Assembly: GCA_003519545.1 (NCBI GenBank)
Contig: DOWN01000119.1
Coordinates: 1 to 6,115 of the forward strand
DNA length: 6,115 nucleotides
Source of the DNA: Bacteroidota bacterium
GTDB lineage: Bacteria; Bacteroidota; Ignavibacteria; Tepidaquicellales; Tepidaquicellaceae
Reading direction: 5' to 3'
Shown here: piece by piece, positions 1 through 5,803 of the stretch
Numbering within the stretch: the stretch's first letter is position 1
How the letters are laid out: each line of letters begins with the position of its first letter
The notes under the pieces: model-generated
Told to the model about the DNA's origin: nothing
Databases searched by the model: none
Seen by the model: the letters and a program-made list of their open reading frames with translations, nothing else
Position numbers and translations under genes: made by a program

Positions 1-1
1 A

Positions 2-619
2 AATACAATCAGGTTTAATCTAATAATAATAATTTTTCTTTTTATTTCAGGAAAAAGTTTTGCTCAATTCGACCAGAAGTTAGAAGAATTAGGGAAATGG
101 ATGGATGGATCTTTTTCATCTCAGGAACAATCAAAAAGCGATTCAGATTTTTTTGATATCAGACTTCAGATGAAAAGAATTTGGGCTGACAGAACTGATG
201 CAATTTGGATTTATGTTGAACAGGCAACAGCCGAAGCACAGGACAAACCCTACAGACAAAGAATTTATAAGGTTACAAAAGTTGATGATAATTTATTTCA
301 AAGTGAAGTTTTTGTTATGAATGAACCGTTAAGATTTGCAGGTGCTTATAAAGATGAATTACTATTGGGAAGTTTAACACCTGACTCATTAATTAACAGA
401 ACAGGTTGTGCGGTCTTTCTTTCTTACACAGAAGGAAAATACAGCGGTGGAACAGAAAGCAAAGATTGTTCGAGTGATTTAAGAGGTGCAAAATATGCAA
501 CCTCTGATGTCATCATTACATCTAACTCAATTATAAGTTGGGACAAAGGGTATGATGAAAATGACAAACAGGTTTGGGGAGCAAAAAAAGGCGGTTACAT
601 TTTCAAAAGAATAGAATAG
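2..619 (+). CDS. Exported CpcT/CpeT-family protein (bilin lyase-like), 5' end outside window
   Basis: The frame is open from base 2, giving 205 visible residues. The first stretch (IRFNLIIIIFLFISGKSFAQ) is a typical signal peptide ending in FAQ, so the ATG at 101 is internal and the true start lies just upstream of the window. The mature part resembles the CpcT/CpeT family: KWMDGSFSSQEQS near the N terminus, then YVEQA, PYRQRIYKV, a GC pair (TGCAVFL), YSGG..SKDC, and the closing SWDKGYDENDKQVWGAKKGG. The two cysteines, in TGCAV and KDCSS, are about 20 residues apart and fit family positions. In cyanobacteria these proteins attach phycobilins to phycobiliprotein beta subunits in the cytoplasm. 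An exported homologue in a bacterium with no sign of phycobilisomes probably does something else, perhaps binding a small ligand in the periplasm; that is inference. The length matches the family's roughly 200 residues. It converges on kmo, 12 bp away. Confidence 0.82.
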   Translation, partial: NTIRFNLIIIIFLFISGKSFAQFDQKLEELGKWMDGSFSSQEQSKSDSDFFDIRLQMKRIWADRTDAIWIYVEQATAEAQDKPYRQRIYKVTKVDDNLFQSEVFVMNEPLRFAGAYKDELLLGSLTPDSLINRTGCAVFLSYTEGKYSGGTESKDCSSDLRGAKYATSDVIITSNSIISWDKGYDENDKQVWGAKKGGYIFKRIE

Positions 620-631
620 AATTGAATAAAA

Positions 632-1987
632 TTATAATTCATTTAATTCTTTTAAAATAAGATTTTCCGCTAACTCCCAGTTCACGTTTTCAAGTTCAGA
701 AATATTTTCGCTCAGTTTATCTAAAATATTTTCCTGAATTTTTCCCCGTTGAAGTGCAGTTTTATAAGGAATCCTCATAAAAGTTACCATAGAATATTTA
801 GGAATAAATCGTAACGGAAATTTTTTATAAAGTTCTGTTTCAATTTTTTTCTTAAACCTGAATTTTTCAGTTGCGACAAGGTCTCTCATTTCCACAAAAT
901 TTTCCTGAGCAAGATCGGCAATTGCATCAGCATTACTTTTCCTGTCTTTTTGATATTCATCTAAAATTTTAGTCCAGTCATCACCATATTTTTCAATATA
1001 ACTATTCAAATATACACAATCTTCAAAAGCCGCATTCATACCCTGACCAAAAAATGGAACAATTGCATGAGCAGAATCACCCAAGAGTGCAATTGATTTA
1101 TAAACCCATGGATAACACTTAATTGTAATTAATGAACCTGTAGGATTTTTAAAATAATCGTTTTCCAAATCAGGCATTATATGCAACACATCTTTAAAAT
1201 TTTCTTCAAAAAATATTTTTAATCTTTCCGGAGTATTCACATACTGAAAACTGTTTTTTCCTCCTAATGATTCATCATAAGCAAGAAAAAGAGTACAAGT
1301 AAATGAACCATCCATATTTGGAAGAGCAATCAGCATATAAGAACCACGGGGCCAAATATGTAAACAGTTTTTATCAAGAAGATGAGTTCCGTTTTCACCC
1401 GGTGGTATGTTCAATTCTTTATATCCGTAGTTTTCATATTCCTGTGAAAAATTAAATCTTGGTAATTTTAACATTTCAATTCTCACCGGAGAAGCCGCTC
1501 CATCCGTTGCAATCAATACATCAGGTATTATAAATTCATTTTCACTTAACTCTTCATTATGATAAAAAACTTCTCCTGAATCAAAATTTATTCTCGTACA
1601 TCTTTTGTTAAAATAAAATTTTACATTTGGAAATTTTTCTGCCATATCCATAAGTTTCATATTCAGTTCCGCTCTTGATACGCTGTTAATATATTCTGTG
1701 TCATCCTTTCCATATCTGAGAAAAGTTGTTTCTCCTTCAATAGAGTGAATCATCCTTCCATACATAGGAATACAAATTTTTTTAATTTCATCATATAAAC
1801 CTACTTCTTTAAGTGCTTGAATTCCTCTCACTGATAAAGCAAGATTTATAGACCTTCCGCCTCCAATATCATTTATCCTCATATCAGGTCTTCTTTCATA
1901 AACTTCAACTGCCATTCCCTTTTTTGCAAGATAAATTGCAAGTAATGAACCTGCAAGCCCTGCACCGTTAATTGTTATTTTATTCAT
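632..1987 (-). CDS. kmo: Kynurenine 3-monooxygenase
   Basis: A cytoplasmic FAD-dependent hydroxylase that converts L-kynurenine to 3-hydroxykynurenine with NADPH and O2, on the route from tryptophan to quinolinate and NAD. The 451 residues match bacterial KMO length. Visible motifs are the dinucleotide-binding GAGLAG (8-13), the ERRPD acidic end of the second strand (31-35), the KMO signature GRSINLALSVRG (44-55), the ATDGAAS segment (160-166), and the second FAD motif LLGDSAHAIVPFFGQGMNAA (301-320) with D304. R78 and Y92 are spaced as the Arg/Tyr pair that holds the kynurenine carboxylate in characterised KMOs (recalled, not aligned). The C terminus is helical, with no obvious membrane anchor. 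The ATG at 1987 sits directly before the flavin strand and has no Shine-Dalgarno sequence. The gene is divergent from kbl. No kynureninase or 3-hydroxyanthranilate dioxygenase gene is in the window, so the pathway must be completed elsewhere or the enzyme works alone. Confidence 0.95.
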   Translation of the reverse strand: MNKITINGAGLAGSLLAIYLAKKGMAVEVYERRPDMRINDIGGGRSINLALSVRGIQALKEVGLYDEIKKICIPMYGRMIHSIEGETTFLRYGKDDTEYINSVSRAELNMKLMDMAEKFPNVKFYFNKRCTRINFDSGEVFYHNEELSENEFIIPDVLIATDGAASPVRIEMLKLPRFNFSQEYENYGYKELNIPPGENGTHLLDKNCLHIWPRGSYMLIALPNMDGSFTCTLFLAYDESLGGKNSFQYVNTPERLKIFFEENFKDVLHIMPDLENDYFKNPTGSLITIKCYPWVYKSIALLGDSAHAIVPFFGQGMNAAFEDCVYLNSYIEKYGDDWTKILDEYQKDRKSNADAIADLAQENFVEMRDLVATEKFRFKKKIETELYKKFPLRFIPKYSMVTFMRIPYKTALQRGKIQENILDKLSENISELENVNWELAENLILKELNEL

Positions 1988-2003
1988 CTTATTAATTCGT
2001 AAG

Positions 2004-2032
2004 TTACAATATTTATACTATTTTTTTAAAAT
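2004..2032 (+). promoter_or_regulatory. Candidate promoter for kbl
   Basis: TTACAA (2004-2009) and TAAAAT (2027-2032) are separated by 17 bp, which resembles a housekeeping sigma promoter. It would give a leader of roughly 40 nt before the kbl ATG at 2078. The spacer is almost pure A/T, so a match this loose can occur by chance, and FCB bacteria often use different promoter elements. It is listed because it lies correctly placed in the only divergent spacer. Confidence 0.28.
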
Positions 2033-2046
2033 TAAATAATTAAATT

Positions 2047-2074
2047 AGTATATCTTCTTATTAAAAAATTTCAA
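2047..2074 (-). promoter_or_regulatory. Candidate promoter for kmo
   Basis: On the minus strand TTGAAA (2074-2069) is followed after 16 bp by TATACT (2052-2047), a good match to the sigma-70 type pattern. The predicted start near 2040 would leave a leader of about 50 nt before the kmo ATG at 1987. The -35 box lies within 10 bases of the kbl start codon, so transcription of the two genes could interfere. The AT-rich context makes chance matches likely. Confidence 0.3.
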
Positions 2075-2077
2075 TAT

Positions 2078-3271
2078 ATGTACGGAACATTCAAAACAAA
2101 ACTTGAAAAAGAACTGCAATCAATTAAAGATGCGGGATTATTTAAAACTGAAAGAATAATTGAATCACAACAGGGAGCAGAAATTATTGTCAACGGGAAA
2201 AAAGTTCTAAATTTCTGTGCTAATAATTATTTAGGTCTATCTTCCAATCCAAAAGTTATTGAGGCAGCACATAAAACTCTTGATAAATTCGGTTACGGTA
2301 TGTCGTCTGTAAGATTTATCTGCGGAACCCAAACTATACACAAAGAACTTGAAGAAAAAATTTCTAAATTTTTACACACCGATGATACAATTTTATATGC
2401 CGCCTGTTTTGATGCAAATGGTGGTGTCTTTGAACCATTATTAACTGAAAAGGATGCAATAATCTCAGATGAACTGAATCATGCAAGTATTATTGATGGT
2501 GTCAGACTTTGTAAAGCAATGAGATTCAGATATAAGAATAATGATATGGCTGATTTGGAAAGATGTTTGATTGAAGCCAGACAAAAAGGTGCCGAACAGA
2601 TTTTAATTGTTACTGACGGGGCATTTTCAATGGACGGAACTATTGCAAATCTAAAATCAATTTGTGATTTGGCTGATACTTACGAAGCACTCACAATGAC
2701 AGATGAATGTCATTGTACCGGATTCTTAGGAAAAACAGGACGAGGTGCAATTGAGTATTGTGATGTATTAGGTAGAATGGATATAATAACAGGAACTCTT
2801 GGAAAAGCACTTGGTGGAGCAATGGGCGGATTTACTTCCGGAAGAAAAGAAATCATTGAACTTTTGAGACAAAGAAGCAGACCATATTTATTTTCCAATT
2901 CATTAACTCCTTCGATTGTCGGCGGCTCTATAGCAGTAATTGATATGCTATCTGAAACAACAGATTTGAGAGATAAACTTGAATTCAACACCAAATATTT
3001 CAGAGAGAATATGACAAATGCAGGGTTTGATATAAAGCCGGGTGTTCATCCGATTGTTCCTATAATGTTATATGATGCAAAGTTATCTCAGGATATGGCA
3101 GCAAAATTACTTGAAGAAGGAATTTATGTTATAGGATTTTTCTATCCTGTTGTGCCAAAGGATAAAGCCAGAATAAGAGTTCAACTTTCCGCTGCTCATG
3201 ATAAGGAGCATCTTGATAAAGCAATCGCAGCATTCACAAAAGTCGGTAAAGAATTAGGTGTATTAAAATAA
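2078..3271 (+). CDS. kbl: Glycine C-acetyltransferase (2-amino-3-ketobutyrate CoA ligase)
   Basis: A cytoplasmic PLP enzyme of the alpha-oxoamine synthase family. It cleaves 2-amino-3-ketobutyrate, made from threonine by threonine dehydrogenase, with CoA to glycine and acetyl-CoA. The 397 residues match the family (about 398 in E. coli). Landmarks are NFCANNYLGL (45-54), GTQTIHKELE (83-92), the Kbl-typical AACFDANGG (108-116), SDELNHASIIDG with PLP-stacking H135 (130-141), TDGAFSMDG (179-187), DECHCTGFLG (209-218), the Schiff-base lysine K243 in TGTLGKALGG, and RQRSRPYLFSNSL (265-277). CFDANGG and RSRPYLFSNSL favour Kbl over the related BioF and HemA. Position 213 is Cys where Ala is usual (DECHATG). 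The ATG at 2078 starts the family-typical N terminus and has no Shine-Dalgarno sequence. No threonine dehydrogenase gene is adjacent. The gene is divergent from kmo and ends 2 bp from the convergent propeller gene. Confidence 0.95.
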   Translation: MYGTFKTKLEKELQSIKDAGLFKTERIIESQQGAEIIVNGKKVLNFCANNYLGLSSNPKVIEAAHKTLDKFGYGMSSVRFICGTQTIHKELEEKISKFLHTDDTILYAACFDANGGVFEPLLTEKDAIISDELNHASIIDGVRLCKAMRFRYKNNDMADLERCLIEARQKGAEQILIVTDGAFSMDGTIANLKSICDLADTYEALTMTDECHCTGFLGKTGRGAIEYCDVLGRMDIITGTLGKALGGAMGGFTSGRKEIIELLRQRSRPYLFSNSLTPSIVGGSIAVIDMLSETTDLRDKLEFNTKYFRENMTNAGFDIKPGVHPIVPIMLYDAKLSQDMAAKLLEEGIYVIGFFYPVVPKDKARIRVQLSAAHDKEHLDKAIAAFTKVGKELGVLK

Positions 3272-3288
3272 AACTAAAATTTTATTTT
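3265..3288. terminator. Possible weak bidirectional terminator between kbl and the propeller gene
   Basis: AAAATAAAA (3265-3273) and TTTTATTTT (3280-3288) are perfect inverted repeats around a 6-base loop, and they span the facing stop codons of kbl (TAA, 3269-3271) and the propeller gene (TAG, 3276-3274). The position between convergent genes is right for a shared terminator. The stem has no G-C pair and would be weak, so this may be only AT-rich sequence. Confidence 0.25.
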
Positions 3289-4440
3289 TCTTAACTTTAT
3301 TTCATTGTGAGATTTGAGTTTGCTCAACCAGATAAGGGCAAACTCATTCTCTGAAATTTTATAAACAGAACCACAAACATTTCCTTCATTATTAAAAGTT
3401 CTTGCGATTGTATCTTTGCTGAATTGTTCACCGCTATTAAATGAATACGACAGCCCAACATCTTTAAGCGAATCAATGAATACATTTGGATTTTCAGGAG
3501 TTTTAAGATATTCAAACGAAATTAATACAAACCCTAAATCATTATTTGCAATTCTCGGAAATGCACCTTGATTAGAAACTACAATTTCACTTGACCAGGT
3601 GTTTCCCATATCATAAGACTTTTGTAAAAATATTTTGTTGTTCCCGAAATAAGAAAGATAAATTACACCACTCCCTGAAGGATAATTTTTTGAATAAGAG
3701 ATTACAGGGTCTATTAAATCAAATTCATTAATCTGAGATGCAAGAATTATATCACCCCAGTTATTTCCACCATCAGTTGAAACTCTGGTGTAAATTTTTT
3801 GATTTTCTCCCGCAAGAGATTGCCTCCAGCATATAAAGATTGAATCACCAACTGAAGAGATTCCCGGACAATCCGCTTTGCCTGAATATATATCTAATTT
3901 TACAGGAGAAGTAAATGAATTAGATTTATAATCGAAAGTATTAAACATTACAGAGGTATCATTATCAGAAGTCTCACACCAGGTCAAATAAAGTTTTTCA
4001 TTGCCAACCGATACCGAAGGTGCAATTGAACTGTAATCTGAATTTATTTTGAAAACATCATTTTGCATTTCGCTATTAAGTGAAAAGTATTTCAAATAAA
4101 TTTCACTTTTTCCGGTAGCATTAATTTCAGTCCACACTGCCCAAACAATTGTATCATTTGAAATATTTATAGTCGGTAATCCTATTCCCGAACTTTTGTA
4201 TATATCAATTATTTCCCAATTATATTCATCAAGATTATTCTTCAAAATATTTACCGAATTTTTATTAGAGTAAATAATATAAGAATTTCCGGATTTATCA
4301 TAACAGATGAGATTTGCATTATTATATCCGAGATATGAGTCAGGAGAAATTTCAGCGACTTTTTCTGTTGAAGTCAGAATTACATTCTGAGCGAATGAGT
4401 TAACAGAAAGACAACAAAGTATAAAAATTAATTTTAACAA
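3274..4440 (-). CDS. Exported sialidase-like beta-propeller protein with Asp boxes
   Basis: Function unknown. The N terminus MLKLIFILCCLSVNSFAQN is a signal peptide, so the protein is exported. Three Asp-box motifs (SxDxGxxW) are visible: STDGGNNW (221-228), SYDMGNTW (275-282) and a degenerate SFNSGEQF (333-340), about 55 residues apart. About seven blade-like repeats recur every 45-60 residues, including LPTINISNDTIVWAVWTE (89), APSVSVGNEKLYLTWCE (140), CPGISSVGDSIFICWRQ (191) and FPRIANNDLGFVLISFE (294). This is the fold of sialidases and BNR-repeat proteins. I cannot identify a sialidase active site, so it could be a binding or structural protein. It ends at KLRKIKF with no type IX sorting tail. 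The start is TTG with GGAGG five bases upstream; no in-frame ATG or GTG would keep the signal peptide. It lies 64 bp downstream of the YHYH gene on the same strand. Confidence 0.8.
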   Translation of the reverse strand: MLKLIFILCCLSVNSFAQNVILTSTEKVAEISPDSYLGYNNANLICYDKSGNSYIIYSNKNSVNILKNNLDEYNWEIIDIYKSSGIGLPTINISNDTIVWAVWTEINATGKSEIYLKYFSLNSEMQNDVFKINSDYSSIAPSVSVGNEKLYLTWCETSDNDTSVMFNTFDYKSNSFTSPVKLDIYSGKADCPGISSVGDSIFICWRQSLAGENQKIYTRVSTDGGNNWGDIILASQINEFDLIDPVISYSKNYPSGSGVIYLSYFGNNKIFLQKSYDMGNTWSSEIVVSNQGAFPRIANNDLGFVLISFEYLKTPENPNVFIDSLKDVGLSYSFNSGEQFSKDTIARTFNNEGNVCGSVYKISENEFALIWLSKLKSHNEIKLRKIKF

Positions 4441-4441
4441 A

Positions 4442-4485
4442 TTTGCCTCCGGATATATTTATATAATATAATATCCGGAGGCAAA
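4442..4485. repeat. Perfect 15-bp inverted repeat overlapping the propeller gene's ribosome binding site
   Basis: The left arm TTTGCCTCCGGATAT (4442-4456) is exactly complementary to the right arm ATATCCGGAGGCAAA (4471-4485), with a 14-base AT-only loop. It fills most of the spacer between the YHYH and propeller genes. In the minus-strand mRNA the stem ends one base before the TTG start codon. It resembles a terminator for the YHYH gene, but the U-rich side of the stem is 5' and the A-rich side 3', with no clean U tract after it on the minus strand. On the plus strand TTTTT follows at 4488-4492, but no plus-strand gene reads into it. A translational control hairpin is the alternative. Confidence 0.9.
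4446..4450 (-). promoter_or_regulatory. Strong Shine-Dalgarno GGAGG for a TTG start, inside a hairpin
   Basis: The minus strand reads GGAGG-CAAAT-TTG, an ideal ribosome binding site with a 5-base spacer, and it decides the TTG start at 4440. The other starts visible here (kmo, kbl, YHYH gene) have only AT-rich leaders. In the mRNA this GGAGG pairs with CCTCC in the other arm of the inverted repeat (4477-4481 on the plus strand), so it would be masked when the hairpin forms. Confidence 0.65.
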
Positions 4486-4504
4486 AGTTTTTATATATAA
4501 AAAA

Positions 4505-5752
4505 CTACTTAACCAATAACATTCTTTTGGTTATCTCCTGGTCACCCGCGATTAATTTATAAAAATAAACTCCGCTTGATAAATTATTTCCGGAAAATTT
4601 TGCAGTATATTCACCGGGATTTAAATTTTGATCTATCAGTGTTGAAATCATTTTACCAGAAATATCATATACAATTAGTTTTACTTTCGATGATGAGTTG
4701 ATTTCAAATTTTATTGTTGTTTCAGGATTGAATGGATTCGGATAATTTTGATGTAGATTAAAGTTTACCGGAGTAGTATTAGTTTCAATGTTTGTAGCAA
4801 GAAATTGTGTTACAGGTTCGCTTATAACAACATGCCCGCCACTGGGTCCTGAATTTCCTGCAACAACATTTCCGTAATATGTAGGTCCAATAATATATGG
4901 ATATTCCGGAATTCCAAGTGAATCAAGTGTCATATAATAAGCATAAGTTCCGAGAGGATATTCAGGAGTCACAGCAAATCTACCGTTATGCCTGTCAAGA
5001 TCACTTCCGCCCGGGATCAATTCATAATCCTGAATGAAACATCCGAGAGGATATTGTGCATTTATTGCCGGTCCGTATTGTGCAGGTTGTAAAACAGTTC
5101 CATCAGGTAAAGTTGTTCTTGCAGTTATATTTCTCTTTCTGTATCCGGATTTTATTCTTCTGATACCGCCTGTTCCATTTGTATTAGAATAGCCATAAGC
5201 ACCATATACTGGAAAACCGTCAAACATATATCCGAGTAATGGAGAGTGTATATTTGGATTTGCTGTATAAAGTTTTTTCATATTAATATGATAGTGATAA
5301 GAACCGCCCGGTGCGGGATGTCCACCTGAAGAATCAAATCCCGGTCCTTCAAAATAATATGCAACTCTATACCAGATATTTTGATTATTATAACTCATAG
5401 CATCACCCGCATTGAATATCACAACACCATTCTTTAATACTCCGAGTTGACCATTTCCTGCAACTGTTGGATTTGGATTTGCAGTCGGGAATCTCGTTAT
5501 TTTAAAAGTCCAGTTTTGATTAACAGGAATATTCGGATTCATTGCCCAAGGACCAATCGTGTATGAAGGTATTCCCGTACATTTTACATATACAAAATTA
5601 TCGGAATAAAAAACTTGCTGAACATCAGCTAGAATGCCGTTATAACCTGTAATGTTATTAGGATTTTGTTGCCAAAAAGTTACTACAGGAGGCAACTGAG
5701 AAAACGCAACTGAATAACTGATTAGAAAAAAGAATAATGTTAATTTTTTCAT
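4505..5752 (-). CDS. Secreted YHYH-domain protein with type IX secretion sorting tail
   Basis: A 415-residue secreted protein of unknown function. MKKLTLFFFLISYSVAFSQ is a signal peptide. The middle is a YHYH domain, named for its motif: GGHPAPGG (143-150) then SYHYH (151-155), SPLLGYMFDGFPVYG (170-184), DLDRHNGRF (251-259), TPEYPLGTYAYY (262-273) and YPYIIGPTYYG (284-294). The clustered His, Asp and Tyr residues could bind a metal, but no activity is established for the family to my knowledge. C58 and C238 are the only cysteines and could form a disulfide. Residues 336-415 are a type A sorting tail, from NYPNPFNPETTIKF through YDISGKM and SSGVYFYKL to KRMLLVK. It directs export across the outer membrane by the type IX system and is normally cleaved there. 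A short Thr/Asn-rich linker precedes it. The ATG at 5752 has no Shine-Dalgarno sequence. The gene lies 51 bp after the histidine kinase gene and before the propeller gene on the same strand. Confidence 0.9.
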   Translation of the reverse strand: MKKLTLFFFLISYSVAFSQLPPVVTFWQQNPNNITGYNGILADVQQVFYSDNFVYVKCTGIPSYTIGPWAMNPNIPVNQNWTFKITRFPTANPNPTVAGNGQLGVLKNGVVIFNAGDAMSYNNQNIWYRVAYYFEGPGFDSSGGHPAPGGSYHYHINMKKLYTANPNIHSPLLGYMFDGFPVYGAYGYSNTNGTGGIRRIKSGYRKRNITARTTLPDGTVLQPAQYGPAINAQYPLGCFIQDYELIPGGSDLDRHNGRFAVTPEYPLGTYAYYMTLDSLGIPEYPYIIGPTYYGNVVAGNSGPSGGHVVISEPVTQFLATNIETNTTPVNFNLHQNYPNPFNPETTIKFEINSSSKVKLIVYDISGKMISTLIDQNLNPGEYTAKFSGNNLSSGVYFYKLIAGDQEITKRMLLVK

Positions 5753-5768
5753 AATTATTTTTTATATA

Positions 5769-5776
5769 CAAAAATA
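5769..5776 (-). promoter_or_regulatory. Possible Bacteroidota-type -7 element before the YHYH gene
   Basis: The minus strand reads TATTTTTG, matching the Bacteroidota -7 consensus TAnnTTTG, 16 bases before the ATG at 5752. I find no matching -33 TTTG at the usual distance, and the spacer is almost all A/T, so this may be chance. If real, the YHYH gene has its own promoter rather than depending on readthrough from the kinase. Confidence 0.2.
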
Positions 5777-5803
5777 AAAATAAATTCTGAAGTAAATTTG
5801 AAT

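Noticed and set aside
101..103. ATG at 101 as the start of the CpeT-like gene
   Set aside because: The same frame stays open to the window edge and encodes a convincing signal peptide and the family-typical LGKW segment before this Met.
618..653. Imperfect inverted repeat (AGAATTGAAT / ATTC..AATTCT followed by TTTT) as terminator of the CpeT-like gene
   Set aside because: The stem needs a 4-base bulge, is very A/T-rich and runs into the kmo coding end, so it is too weak to call.
2710..2994. 94-codon open frame on the minus strand inside kbl
   Set aside because: It lies entirely antisense to a strongly conserved enzyme gene and its product shows no recognisable motif, so it is a shadow frame.
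2078..3271. BioF (8-amino-7-oxononanoate synthase) as an alternative identity for the PLP enzyme
   Set aside because: CFDANGG, SDELNHASIIDG and RQRSRPYLFSNSL match the Kbl branch, and no biotin gene is nearby.
3324..3515. 63-codon open frame on the minus strand inside the propeller gene
   Set aside because: It overlaps the propeller gene in another frame and has no independent support.
3274..4440. Calling the propeller gene a true sialidase
   Set aside because: Asp boxes and blade repeats show the fold only. I could not identify the arginine triad, Tyr/Glu pair or catalytic Asp of sialidases.
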